A stretch of 55,008 nt of DNA from Micavibrio sp. UBA6139 (GTDB taxonomy: Bacteria > Pseudomonadota > Alphaproteobacteria > Micavibrionales > Micavibrionaceae). The DNA lies in assembly GCA_002423285.1 (NCBI GenBank), contig DIVF01000048.1, positions 1 through 55,008 of the forward strand, in the 5' to 3' direction. The translations under genes and the position numbers were made by a program. How positions within the stretch are numbered: the stretch's first letter is position 1; every line of letters begins with the position of its first letter. Below, piece after piece: positions 25,946-34,913 of the stretch. The notes beneath the pieces are model-generated. The model saw only the letters and a program-made list of their open reading frames with translations, searched no databases and was not told where the DNA came from.

Positions 25946-27751
25946 ATGGCTAACGCGCTTAAAAAAATTGCAGCACGCAGTGTTCTCCTCGGGGCAGCTT
26001 TCTTTATGGCTGCCGGGGTTGCTGAGCCGCGTGAGGTTGCACCTGTCAACGAACAGCCCGCCAGTCCTAAAAATCAAAACCTGATCAACCTGCCTGATTT
26101 GACGGCGCACCCTTTAGCAGGCAGCGAAGTTGAAATGCAGCTGGTGGTTAAAGATGCGCTGCAATCGGGACGCAGCCAGATAGTGCGCGTTAAATTGCCG
26201 CAAATGACGTTCCGGAATGCGATGAATTTGGAAATTGCCGCTTTTCGGCGCGATCTGGCCATCGATAGCCGGAATGCAAAGGCGGTAGCGGGAAAATTGA
26301 ATGCTTTTATTGATGCCAATGCCAATAAATTCAAAAACCCGGCAACGCTGACAAGCTTAAAAACTGTATCCGGCTACCTGTCTGCTGCCAAGGCACCAGC
26401 GGAGTTGGATCAGGTTGTCACCGATTTGTGGCGCGTCATGATGATGATCGAAGAAGACAGCATGACCGATGCCGAGAAAAAACTGCGTGATGCCGAAAAG
26501 GCATTGGAAGAGGCCTTGAAGGAAAATGTGTCCCCCGAAGAGCTGAAAAAACGCATGGAGGAAGCCCAGCGCGCTATGGAAGAGCGCATGAAGGAACAGC
26601 TTCAGGATAAATCATTGAGCGAAGAGGACAAAAAAGCCCTCGAAGAAATGCAAAAAATGATGGAAGAGATGCAAAAGCTGCGCGAGGAGATGGAAAAGAA
26701 TAATCCCGCCGACGCACAAAAAATGCTGGAACAGATGAAGCAAATGCAGCAAAAAGGTGCTCCATCCAAAGGTCAAATGCAAAAAAACATGCAAGAGATG
26801 ATGGAGCAGATGAAGCAGGAAATGCAGGAGATGAAGGAAATGAAAGAGCGCATGGACGCCCTTCAAAAACTCATCGACGAGCAGAAAAAGCTGATTGAAG
26901 AATCCAAAGAGCTTGATAAGGAACGTCAGGACGGGGATGTCGCTGACATGAAAGTCGTTCAGGACAAGCTGGAAAAGCTGGCCCGCAAACAGAAAAGTGA
27001 CGTTAACAAGCAAATTGAAAAAGAAACCGATAACAACGCGAAGGCTCCGTTAAATGGGTTTAATTATGATTTGAACGCTATTTTGCGCGATCTGAAGAAT
27101 ATCCGCGATGATGGTGATCTGCTGACCGAAGCAGAGGCGCAAAAGATGATCGATACAATGCGGGAAATCCAAGAGGAGCTGCAAAAGCGCAATCCGCAAC
27201 AGAAAGAAGATAAGACCTTGGATGAGTCGCAAAAGGAAGTTAACAAATCCGGCGATCAGAAAAAAATGCAGGATTTAGAACATCGTCAGGATGAACTGCA
27301 ACAGCAGATTGATCAGATGATGAAAGACATGATGAAAAAAGGCAAAGACCCCGGAAAATTGAAAGAAGCCAGCCAGCAAATGGGGGATTCTTCAAAGAAG
27401 CTTGGTCAAGGCGAGGCTGGGCAGTCTGTTCCTGATCAAAATGGCGCGTTAGAGTCGATGCAACAGGCTATGCAGCAAATGCAGCAGCAAATGCAAATGC
27501 AACAGGGGCAAGGTTCAGGCGCACCAGAAGCTGGATTTAAGGGTGATGATCTGAAGGATAAGCCTGATCCACTGGGCCGTTCCAATCCTGGGCAGGATAT
27601 GGGGGTTGATCCTGTCGGGGGCACAAACCATACCCGTGTTATCCGTGATCAGATCCGTGGAAAACTGAACGACCCGGCTTTGGCGCCGCGTGATCGTCAA
27701 TATCTGGAGCGTCTACTCAACGGCGACGGCCAGCAGGGCCCGCGTCCTTAA
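25946..27751 (+). CDS. C-terminal half of a TIGR02302/DUF4175 protein with its own signal peptide
   Basis: A protein of 601 residues beginning with a new export signal (KKIAARSVLLGAAFFMAAGV). It then has the sequence that in TIGR02302 proteins follows the N-terminal membrane part: LPDLTAHPLAGSEVEMQLVV, then LDQVVTDLWRVMMMIEEDSM. Residues 170-330 form a long Met/Lys/Glu coiled coil, and 490-530 are Gln/Met-rich. The end, PDPLGRSNPGQDMGVD and RDRQYLERLL, matches the family's C-terminus. The N-terminal half is a separate gene at 27784-28947 on the other strand, facing it tail to tail 32 bp away. AGGTGAGA upstream of the ATG shows this is a true start, not an internal one. It is predicted to be periplasmic. 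Confidence 0.82.
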   Translation: MANALKKIAARSVLLGAAFFMAAGVAEPREVAPVNEQPASPKNQNLINLPDLTAHPLAGSEVEMQLVVKDALQSGRSQIVRVKLPQMTFRNAMNLEIAAFRRDLAIDSRNAKAVAGKLNAFIDANANKFKNPATLTSLKTVSGYLSAAKAPAELDQVVTDLWRVMMMIEEDSMTDAEKKLRDAEKALEEALKENVSPEELKKRMEEAQRAMEERMKEQLQDKSLSEEDKKALEEMQKMMEEMQKLREEMEKNNPADAQKMLEQMKQMQQKGAPSKGQMQKNMQEMMEQMKQEMQEMKEMKERMDALQKLIDEQKKLIEESKELDKERQDGDVADMKVVQDKLEKLARKQKSDVNKQIEKETDNNAKAPLNGFNYDLNAILRDLKNIRDDGDLLTEAEAQKMIDTMREIQEELQKRNPQQKEDKTLDESQKEVNKSGDQKKMQDLEHRQDELQQQIDQMMKDMMKKGKDPGKLKEASQQMGDSSKKLGQGEAGQSVPDQNGALESMQQAMQQMQQQMQMQQGQGSGAPEAGFKGDDLKDKPDPLGRSNPGQDMGVDPVGGTNHTRVIRDQIRGKLNDPALAPRDRQYLERLLNGDGQQGPRP

Positions 27752-27783
27752 AAGATCAGGTCTTTTGGGGGCATTGTATCCTG

Positions 27784-28947
27784 CTAAGGGCCGCAGGGTG
27801 ACGGTGCAGGCAGGGCTACGGGTGGAATACGACTGGATTCCAATGGCGTGGCCTGTGGGTCTGCATTTGGCAGGGTGATGACAACCTCACCCTCAATCAC
27901 GCCAAAATCATCTGTGGCTGTACACCCCAGTTGCAGCATATTTTTATCATCTTCATTCTTACCCGGCTCCACGGAATTAATTTTTGCCGTTGGCGCATTA
28001 TCGGGCGTTGTGGTCAGGGACCATGACGGGCCGCCGTCGACTTGAATGACTGTTTCGCCTTCATTCAATATAGCCGTGTATTCAAATGTCTGGCGTGATT
28101 GGGATGTTGCGCGCGCCGCAAGGGTGCGTTTCAACGGCAAGACTGTCCCGTTCACGGTAATTTTGGCTTCGCGGTCATAAGTCGCAATGGTTAGGGTGCT
28201 GTTTTTGTGCGCCGTGATGGGGTTCCCATCGGCTGTTTTTGTTCCACCCAGTTCAGGCAAATATAGCGGCGGTGTTGTAATGCCATCCGGCGGAACAATC
28301 CATCCACGCAGTTGCAGTTGCGCCGCTGGTGTCGCGGGGGCTGCAGGCTCTGTTGGTGTTTTCCAGTCAAAGGCAGCGGCAATACGCGCCACATGCTGAT
28401 CTCCGGCCATGGCGGCGGTCAAAATAACGGCGGCGGCAACGGCGAAGCGCAGTTTATATGGATCATGTGCCTTGATGCTGGGGCGGGAGCGGCCAGATTC
28501 CAGTGTGTCGCCATGCTTTTCCCAGGTGCGGGCCAAATGCAGGTCCCAATCCTTGGCCGCCTGGGGGTTGTCATTGCTGGCAGGTTTGTCGCCCAATGTC
28601 TCTGCAGGACGAGCCGGATCGCCATTGATAGTGTCGATGCGCTTATAGGCATCGTCTTTGCTGACCCGCAGGCTACCGCTTTTAACAAAGCGAGGTGATG
28701 CCAGCGCCAGTGCAGAAAGGGTCAATAAACCTGCAATGCGCGCTGCCGGAGGTAAATGACCCCAAACACCCGCCCATGATACGGCCAGAAACATGCCTGT
28801 GACATAAAGAGGCGGCATCATTTTGGGAACAACACGTTCAATAAAAATGGCTGTTTGTGCTTTGCGGACAATGCGGTTGAACTTTGCGGACAGGGTTTCG
28901 GTGTCCGGTGCTGCGGTTTCGTTACTGTTGTTGTTCTCTGGCAACAT
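27784..28947 (-). CDS. N-terminal half of a TIGR02302/DUF4175 protein
   Basis: A membrane protein of 387 residues. After a hydrophilic start come two helices (LYVTGMFLAVSWAGVWG; IAGLLTLSALALASPRF), a loop, a third helix (FAVAAAVILTAAMAG) and a periplasmic domain with RGWIVPPDGITTPPLYL and ATDDFGVIEGEVVITLP, all characteristic of the first half of TIGR02302 proteins. It ends at PALPAP-type sequence (PPVALPAPSPCGP) just where the canonical protein runs on into the part encoded at 25946-27751. It is 24 bp downstream of the DUF1194 gene and probably co-transcribed with it. The stop codon is clean, with no extended homology after it. Confidence 0.78.
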   Translation of the reverse strand: MLPENNNSNETAAPDTETLSAKFNRIVRKAQTAIFIERVVPKMMPPLYVTGMFLAVSWAGVWGHLPPAARIAGLLTLSALALASPRFVKSGSLRVSKDDAYKRIDTINGDPARPAETLGDKPASNDNPQAAKDWDLHLARTWEKHGDTLESGRSRPSIKAHDPYKLRFAVAAAVILTAAMAGDQHVARIAAAFDWKTPTEPAAPATPAAQLQLRGWIVPPDGITTPPLYLPELGGTKTADGNPITAHKNSTLTIATYDREAKITVNGTVLPLKRTLAARATSQSRQTFEYTAILNEGETVIQVDGGPSWSLTTTPDNAPTAKINSVEPGKNEDDKNMLQLGCTATDDFGVIEGEVVITLPNADPQATPLESSRIPPVALPAPSPCGP

Positions 28948-28971
28948 TTGGATTCAGCCTGTTCTCAATTT

Positions 28972-29901
28972 TTAAAAAATGTTTGGACGTGGCAGGAATG
29001 TATTATTGATCTGTGCCGAAATGCCTGTCTTGGTAATTTTATGCAATTCGTCCAGCTCAATGCCGGCGACTTCCAGAATAAGTTTGCGGCGGAAGGCAAT
29101 TTTCATTGCGTCATTGTATTTCACCAACGCACCAGCATCTGTTTGCTGGGTCGCAACGATTTTCACAAATCCAGGGTCCAACAATGCACCATTGCGTTTC
29201 AGGAAGCGTGCCGGGGTAATCAGATAATCCTTGGCCCATTTTTCCAATTCGAACGTGTTTCTATCCAAAGTGATCAGGGCGTTAATCGTGGCTTCGTGCT
29301 GTGTTGCCAGTTGATCGCGCAGCACGACGAGTTCTGTCACACTGCCGCCTGAGTTATGTTCACCATCGGTCAAAACATCAACAATGCTGCGTTTGGCGGG
29401 CCATGGGCAATGTGCCATGCAGTCATTGGCAATACGCAGGCCGGAAATATGGTTGGTTGAACCAAATTGACGGCGTTTAAGGCCGCGAATTTCATGGGCC
29501 AGTAATTTCAATTTATCTTCATCGCCAAGGCCGATATCAATCCATGGAACACGGACCTCACCGGTATCACCGAAATCAGCAACGCAGATGGCGATGGATT
29601 GTGGTCCACCCGGATAGAAGATGGCGTTTTTGAAATCTTCTGATGCGATGGTTTCTGCCATGACTTCTAATTGAATGTCATGTTCGACCTCATCAATTGA
29701 AGCGCTGATGTCATACAGGCAGACAATGCGCGCGCCAACGGGCGCGGTGCGGTTCGATGCTAGTTTCGGGTGAACGAATGTTGTCGGAATCGGGTTAGAG
29801 GCCTGAGCCATATAATCCCGTGGTGAGGCGAGACCATATTGGGCGACCAGCAAGCCGCCGACGCTGCCCAAGGCAGCCCTTAAAAAAGTACGTCTGTTCA
29901 T
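28972..29901 (-). CDS. DUF1194 von Willebrand-type exported protein
   Basis: A protein of 309 residues with a twin-arginine-like signal (NRRTFLRAALGSVGGLLVA), suggesting export by the Tat pathway. The body is a DUF1194 von Willebrand domain: MIDAS DISAS in IVCLYDISASIDEVEHD, then IAICVADFGDTGEVRVPW, SIVDVLTDGEHNSGG and TINALITLDRN. Metal-dependent binding to a protein ligand is typical of such domains. It is transcribed with the DUF4175 N-terminal half and sits at the edge of the MoxR module. Inferred to be periplasmic and a further partner of the module, although DUF1194 genes also occur without MoxR. Confidence 0.82.
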   Translation of the reverse strand: MNRRTFLRAALGSVGGLLVAQYGLASPRDYMAQASNPIPTTFVHPKLASNRTAPVGARIVCLYDISASIDEVEHDIQLEVMAETIASEDFKNAIFYPGGPQSIAICVADFGDTGEVRVPWIDIGLGDEDKLKLLAHEIRGLKRRQFGSTNHISGLRIANDCMAHCPWPAKRSIVDVLTDGEHNSGGSVTELVVLRDQLATQHEATINALITLDRNTFELEKWAKDYLITPARFLKRNGALLDPGFVKIVATQQTDAGALVKYNDAMKIAFRRKLILEVAGIELDELHKITKTGISAQINNTFLPRPNIF

Positions 29902-29983
29902 GATGCCCTGTCGTCGTTTTTTCTAATTTTTTCAAGAGGTTCTACTTAACATAAAAGACGGAAAAAGTGCAAATATTAAGTGC

Positions 29984-30034
29984 CAAAACACCCAGGTTTG
30001 GCGGGGGTAAATCCGCCAAATTCCGGGTGTTTTA
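29984..30034. terminator. Two-part terminator hairpin downstream of the adenine deaminase gene
   Basis: AAAACACCC (29985-29993) pairs with GGGTGTTTT (30025-30033), and inside it TTTGGCGG pairs with CCGCCAAA, separated by a small internal loop. It lies downstream of the minus-strand deaminase gene, whose stop is at 30057. Confidence 0.7.
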
Positions 30035-30056
30035 TGAATATCAATGGGTTAGGGTG

Positions 30057-31070
30057 TTAAGCTTTTGCGGCGTATTGATCCAGCCGGTCATGCAGGGCCT
30101 GTTTACCAGATGCATCAAGGAAGCTGGCTTCAATGCTGTTCCGGGTCAGGGTTAATAAATCATTCTGGTCCAGCCCCAGCGCATCGCTCACCGACTGGTA
30201 ATTTTCATTCATATACCCGCCGAAATAGGCCGGGTCATCAGAATTGATTGTTGCCTTTAACCCCAGCGTGATCATTTTCTTCAGCGGGTGATCTTTCATG
30301 TCCTGCACCACGCACAGTTTTAAATTGCTGAGCGGGCAGACGGTGAGGGCGGTTTCGTCCTTTACCAGACGCGCCACCAATTCATTATCTTCCAATGATC
30401 TGTTGCCGTGATCGATGCGGTCGATTTTCAAAACATCAACGGCTTCCCAGACATATTCCGGTGGGCCTTCTTCACCCGCATGGGCGACAATCAGGAATCC
30501 TTCTGCGCGGGCCTTGGCAAAGACACGTTCAAATTTTGACGGTGGGTGGCCTTTTTCCGAGCTATCAAGGCCCACGCCGAGAATGCGATTTTTGTAGGGA
30601 ATAGCCTGTTCCAGTGTTTTAAACGCGTCTTCTTCACTCAAATGGCGCAGGAAACACATGATCAATTTTGAACTGACGCCCAGATTTTTCTGGCCATCGT
30701 CAAGGGCGCGAGTGATTCCGTTCAACGCGGTTTCAAAGGCAACACCGCGTGATGTGTGTCCTTGCGGGTCAAAGAAAATTTCCGTGTGCATGACGTTTTG
30801 CGCGGCGATGCGTTTTAGGTACGCGGTGGTCAGATCATAAAAATCTTCCTCTGTCTGCAGGACGTTCATGCCCTGATAATAGATATCCAGAAAATCTTGC
30901 AGGTTGGTGAAGTTATAGGCTTCGCGCACTTCTTCAACCGATTTGAACGGGATGGAAATTTTGTTGCGTTGCGCCAGTGCAAACATCAATTCCGGCTCCA
31001 GGCTGCCTTCAATATGCAGGTGCAATTCAACCTTGGGGAGTCCTTCGATAAATGCTTTTGATGCGGTCAT
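30057..31070 (-). CDS. Adenine deaminase (adenosine deaminase superfamily)
   Basis: A zinc hydrolase of 337 residues. Zinc ligands are His17/His19 in VELHLHIEGS, His197 in HAGEEGPPEY, and Asp278 in INSDDPAYFGG; the catalytic Glu200 and His221 (RIDHG) are present. The EEGPPEYVWEA segment and SDDPAYFGG match the adenine deaminase branch (as in yeast Aah1 and its bacterial relatives) rather than true adenosine deaminases, which have HAGEAxGPxS. It would therefore convert adenine to hypoxanthine, the substrate of the xanthine dehydrogenase encoded divergently 86 bp away. The shared intergenic region contains a perfect palindrome. Adenosine as substrate cannot be excluded. Confidence 0.85.
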   Translation of the reverse strand: MTASKAFIEGLPKVELHLHIEGSLEPELMFALAQRNKISIPFKSVEEVREAYNFTNLQDFLDIYYQGMNVLQTEEDFYDLTTAYLKRIAAQNVMHTEIFFDPQGHTSRGVAFETALNGITRALDDGQKNLGVSSKLIMCFLRHLSEEDAFKTLEQAIPYKNRILGVGLDSSEKGHPPSKFERVFAKARAEGFLIVAHAGEEGPPEYVWEAVDVLKIDRIDHGNRSLEDNELVARLVKDETALTVCPLSNLKLCVVQDMKDHPLKKMITLGLKATINSDDPAYFGGYMNENYQSVSDALGLDQNDLLTLTRNSIEASFLDASGKQALHDRLDQYAAKA

Positions 31071-31133
31071 GCTGGCCTCTGTTTTTGTTTGCGATAAAGC
31101 TGTGGATTTCTGTGCTTTGTGGTGACAGTCCCG

Positions 31134-31156
31134 GATAAAAACGATATGTTTTTATC
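31134..31156. promoter_or_regulatory. Perfect palindrome abutting the xdhA start (operator candidate)
   Basis: GATAAAAAC and GTTTTTATC form a perfect 9-bp inverted repeat around GATAT, ending on the base before the xdhA ATG. No Shine-Dalgarno is seen, so the transcript may be leaderless or the site may serve a repressor. It lies in the 86-bp divergent region shared with the adenine deaminase gene, so one purine-sensing regulator could control both directions. No regulator gene is adjacent. Confidence 0.5.
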
Positions 31157-32596
31157 ATGTCAGATACAATCAAATTTATGCTTAACGATGAATTACGCGA
31201 GGTTTCAGGCCTGTCTCCAGTGATGACGGTTCTACAATATCTTCGTATGCACGAAAACCTGACCGGAACCAAGGAGGGGTGTGCTGAGGGTGATTGCGGT
31301 GCGTGTACCGTTATGGTGGGCGATGTTGTGGACGGCGTTATGTCGTATCGGGCCATCAATGCCTGTATCGTGTTTTTACCAACGCTCGATGGTCGTCAAG
31401 TGGTGACTGTGGAGCATCTGGAATCTGCGAGCGGAAAATTACATCCCGTGCAACAGGCCATGGTGGATTGCAATGGGTCGCAATGCGGTTTTTGTACGCC
31501 GGGTTTTGTGATGTCGCTGGCAACCCTGCGACAAAATAACCCAAAGGCCGACCGTGAAGCGGTCCAAGATGCTATTGCCGGAAATTTGTGCCGCTGTACC
31601 GGGTATCGCCCGATTTTAGAGGCAGCGGATAAAGCGCTTCGCACCAAAAAACCTGCTGTATCGGGTGATGTGAAGAAACTTGCGGCCTTGAAACGCAAGG
31701 CCATGTTTTCGTATGAAGGGCAGGGTGGAAAATTCTTTGCGCCGGTTAATATCACGGAGCTGGCCGATATTCTGGCGAAATACCCAAAGGCCACTTTGCT
31801 GGCCGGCGGGACCGATATCGGGCTGTGGGTAACGAAGATGCATATGCCGCTTCCTGTCATTATTTACACCGCTAATGTGCGTGAACTGCAAAAAATTAAA
31901 AAGACGAATGCCGCCTTGGAAATTGGCGCAGCAGTGACCTACGCCGCCGCGTTCGATCATCTGGCGGCCTATGATGAAAGCTTGCATGAATTGCTGCGCC
32001 GTTTGGGTTCAAACCAGATCCGCAGTTCTGGAACCTTGGGTGGAAATATTGCCAATGGTTCGCCGATTGGGGATGGCATGCCGCCCTTGATTGCGCTGGG
32101 TGCAAAAATTGTTCTGCGCTCAAAGACGGGAACGCGCCAGATCAATCTGGAAGATTACTTTATCGCCTATAAAAAGCAGAACCGCAAAGCGGGTGAGTTT
32201 GTTGAAAAAATCATCGTACCAACTTTGCCAAAATCAACCCTGTTTAAAACCTATAAAATCTCCAAACGGTTTGATCAGGATATCTCCGCTGTCTGTGGTG
32301 CCTTTGCCATCACGATGAGGAACGGGAAGATTGAAGGGGCACGGATCGTTTATGGTGGCATGGCTGGAACACCGATGCGCGCTGTTCATATGGAATCCTA
32401 TTTGAACGGCAAGACGTGGACGGAAAGCACAGTGCAGGGGGCCATGGCGATCTTGACGCAAGACTTCGCTCCCATGAGCGATATGCGCGCCAGTGCGGAA
32501 TACCGCACACAGGTTGCGCAAAACTTGCTCTATCGTTTCTTCATTGAAACAACAGATACGGAACAGCAGCAAAGGGTTTACAGCTATGGCGCGTAA
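31157..32596 (+). CDS. xdhA: Xanthine dehydrogenase small subunit (2Fe-2S and FAD)
   Basis: The XdhA chain of 479 residues, cytoplasmic, oxidising hypoxanthine to xanthine to urate together with XdhB. The N-terminal ferredoxin domain binds the first 2Fe-2S cluster via Cys42, 47, 50 and 70 (EGCAEGDCGACTV). The second cluster uses Cys110, 113, 145 and 147 (QCGFCTPG; CRCTGYRP). The FAD domain begins near 192 and contains LLAGGTDIGLW and GNIANGSPIGD. It is the first gene of the plus-strand purine operon, directly behind the palindrome at 31134-31156, and overlaps xdhB by eleven bases. Confidence 0.96.
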   Translation: MSDTIKFMLNDELREVSGLSPVMTVLQYLRMHENLTGTKEGCAEGDCGACTVMVGDVVDGVMSYRAINACIVFLPTLDGRQVVTVEHLESASGKLHPVQQAMVDCNGSQCGFCTPGFVMSLATLRQNNPKADREAVQDAIAGNLCRCTGYRPILEAADKALRTKKPAVSGDVKKLAALKRKAMFSYEGQGGKFFAPVNITELADILAKYPKATLLAGGTDIGLWVTKMHMPLPVIIYTANVRELQKIKKTNAALEIGAAVTYAAAFDHLAAYDESLHELLRRLGSNQIRSSGTLGGNIANGSPIGDGMPPLIALGAKIVLRSKTGTRQINLEDYFIAYKKQNRKAGEFVEKIIVPTLPKSTLFKTYKISKRFDQDISAVCGAFAITMRNGKIEGARIVYGGMAGTPMRAVHMESYLNGKTWTESTVQGAMAILTQDFAPMSDMRASAEYRTQVAQNLLYRFFIETTDTEQQQRVYSYGA

Positions 32597-34913
32597 AACG
32601 CTGCATCATCCGGCCACAGGGGCCGCCGGGCAAGCTATTCCCCATGATAGTGCCATCCTGCATGTGACGGGACGGGCAACCTACACGGATGATATTTTAG
32701 AACCGGCAGGGTGCTTGCACGCATACATCCTGAAAAGCCCTCACGCGCATGCGCGTATCAAGGGTATGGATGTGTCGGCCTGTTATATTCCCGGCGTTCA
32801 TGCGGTCATGACATGGCGTGATGTGCCGGGTGCGAATGACGTGGCCCCTGTCTTTGATGGTGACCCGGTTTTTGCAGAACGTGAAGTTTTATATGCGGGG
32901 CAATCTGTTCTGGCGGTTGCTGCGGAAAGCATTGAAATTGCATATCAAGCCGCGCAGCGTGCCGTGATTCACTATGAAGAATTGCCGGCCATTTTAGATG
33001 TGCACACCGCCATTCAGAAAAAATCATTCGTCGGTGACACTTACGTCATGAGGACGGGCGATAGTAAGGCAGCCCTTAAAAAATCGCCACGTTCTCTTAG
33101 CGGAACATTGGATATCGGCGGGCAGGACCATTTTTATCTGGAAGGGCAGGTGGCCCTCGTCACACCGCTTGAAAATAATGAAATTCATTGCTGGTCCTCA
33201 ACCCAGCACCCATCGGAAGTTCAGCATCTGATCGGCAAGGTTCTGGATATTCCCGAACACGCCGTCACGGTTGAGGTCCGCCGTATGGGCGGTGCGTTCG
33301 GGGGTAAGGAAAGTCAGGCATCGTTGATTGCCTGCGTTGCGGCGCTGTTGGCGCGAAAAACAAATCGCCCTGTGAAACTGCGCCTTGATCGTGACGATGA
33401 TATGATCTTAACAGGCAAGCGTCATGATTTTCATGCGGCTTATACGGTTGGGTTTGATGATGACGGGATGATTCGGTCTTTGGATATTACCCATGCAGTG
33501 AATTGCGGGATGTCGGCGGATTTATCCAACGCCATTGCTGACCGGGCCATGTTCCATTCGGATAACGGGTATTATTTATCCGATGCCACGATTACCAGTT
33601 ATCGCTGCCTGACGCATAAGGTTTCCAACACGGCCTTCCGGGGGTTTGGTGGGCCGCAGGGCATGTTGGTGATTGAATATATTATGGATGAAGTCGCGCG
33701 CGTTTTGGGCCATGATCCCGTCGATGTGCGTTTGGCCAATCTTTATGACCCGATGGGTAGGACAGAAAAGCGCTGCATCACTCATTACGGGATGAAGGTT
33801 GAAGATAATATTCTGGGTGACATGATCCCCGATTTACAAAAATCATCGTCTTATAAAAAGCGCGTGGCTGAAATTGCCAGATTTAACGCGAAGAACAAGA
33901 TTTTAAAGCGTGGCATTGCCCTGACCCCGGTGAAATTCGGGATCAGCTTTACCCTGACCATGCTGAATCAAGGCGGTGCTTTGGTCCATATCTATAAGGA
34001 TGGCAGCGTTCAGGTCAATCATGGTGGCACCGAAATGGGGCAGGGGTTGCATACCAAAATTATTCAAGTGGTCGCCACCGAATTTGGCATTGACCATACC
34101 AGCGTGAAAATCACCGCGACGAGCACGGGGAAGGTTCCCAACACTTCTGCCACGGCGGCCTCCACGGGGGCCGATATTAACGGCAAGGCAGCGCAGGATG
34201 CGGTGCGGATTATCCGTGAACGTCTGGTTGACTTTGCAATCACCGAATTTGGTGTGAAAAGAACATCCATTCGCTTTGCTGATAATCATGTTCATATCGG
34301 CACGCAGAAAATGCCTTTCGTTGATTTTGTTCATCTGGCCTATGTGAACCGCATTTCGCTGTCATCGAACGGTTTTTATAAAACACCCGATATTCATTGG
34401 GACCGCGCAACGGCAAGCGGGCGTCCATTTTACTATTTCTCCTACGGTACAGCGGTCAGCGAAGTGGTTGTTGATACACTGACGGGGGAATATAGAATTT
34501 TGCGTGCTGATATTTTGCACGATGTCGGGCGTTCTTTAAATCCGGCCATTGATATTGGCCAGATTGAAGGTGGATTTGTGCAAGGGACCGGGTGGCTGAC
34601 CTCAGAAGAGCTTTTCTGGAACGAAAAGGGTGTCCTTCGGACTCATTCCCCCAGTACCTATAAAATCCCAACGGCCCGTGATGCCCCGGCTGATTTCCGC
34701 GTGCGCCTGCATAACGGTGAAAACCGCGAAGACACGATTTACCGGTCCAAGGCCGTGGGGGAGCCGCCCTTGATGCTGGCAATTTCTGTCTTTCTGGCCA
34801 TACGCGATGCAATTTCCGCCGTGGGGAATGGCGTTGTCCCGCATTTGAATGCTCCTGCGACTCCGGAATCTGTTTTGAAATCAATCAATGATGTCCGGGC
34901 CAGATCATCATGA
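32586..34913 (+). CDS. xdhB: Xanthine dehydrogenase large subunit (molybdopterin)
   Basis: The molybdenum-cofactor chain of 775 residues. Cofactor and substrate motifs in order are MGGAFGGKESQ, FRGFGGPQGM, GGTEMGQGLHTK and the active-site Glu in VGEPPLMLAI, as in Rhodobacter capsulatus XdhB. ATG 32586 (MARKTLHHP) is taken as start, inside the last codons of xdhA; an upstream in-frame start would overlap xdhA by about 100 bases and adds residues unlike the family. It ends in an ATGA overlap with xdhC. The enzyme should be an (alpha-beta)2 complex. Confidence 0.96.
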   Translation: MARKTLHHPATGAAGQAIPHDSAILHVTGRATYTDDILEPAGCLHAYILKSPHAHARIKGMDVSACYIPGVHAVMTWRDVPGANDVAPVFDGDPVFAEREVLYAGQSVLAVAAESIEIAYQAAQRAVIHYEELPAILDVHTAIQKKSFVGDTYVMRTGDSKAALKKSPRSLSGTLDIGGQDHFYLEGQVALVTPLENNEIHCWSSTQHPSEVQHLIGKVLDIPEHAVTVEVRRMGGAFGGKESQASLIACVAALLARKTNRPVKLRLDRDDDMILTGKRHDFHAAYTVGFDDDGMIRSLDITHAVNCGMSADLSNAIADRAMFHSDNGYYLSDATITSYRCLTHKVSNTAFRGFGGPQGMLVIEYIMDEVARVLGHDPVDVRLANLYDPMGRTEKRCITHYGMKVEDNILGDMIPDLQKSSSYKKRVAEIARFNAKNKILKRGIALTPVKFGISFTLTMLNQGGALVHIYKDGSVQVNHGGTEMGQGLHTKIIQVVATEFGIDHTSVKITATSTGKVPNTSATAASTGADINGKAAQDAVRIIRERLVDFAITEFGVKRTSIRFADNHVHIGTQKMPFVDFVHLAYVNRISLSSNGFYKTPDIHWDRATASGRPFYYFSYGTAVSEVVVDTLTGEYRILRADILHDVGRSLNPAIDIGQIEGGFVQGTGWLTSEELFWNEKGVLRTHSPSTYKIPTARDAPADFRVRLHNGENREDTIYRSKAVGEPPLMLAISVFLAIRDAISAVGNGVVPHLNAPATPESVLKSINDVRARSS

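Noticed and set aside
26612..27013. Leu/His/Phe-rich antisense frame within the DUF4175 C-terminal gene
   Set aside because: It is the complement of the Met/Lys/Glu coiled-coil codons and not a membrane protein gene.
30057..31070. Assignment as adenosine deaminase (add)
   Set aside because: The motif HAGEEGPPEYVWEA and SDDPAYFGG fit the adenine deaminase branch better, and adenine to hypoxanthine matches the neighbouring xanthine dehydrogenase.
32493..32585. Longer N-terminus for XdhB
   Set aside because: The extra 31 residues lie inside xdhA and do not resemble the family; ATG 32586 fits.
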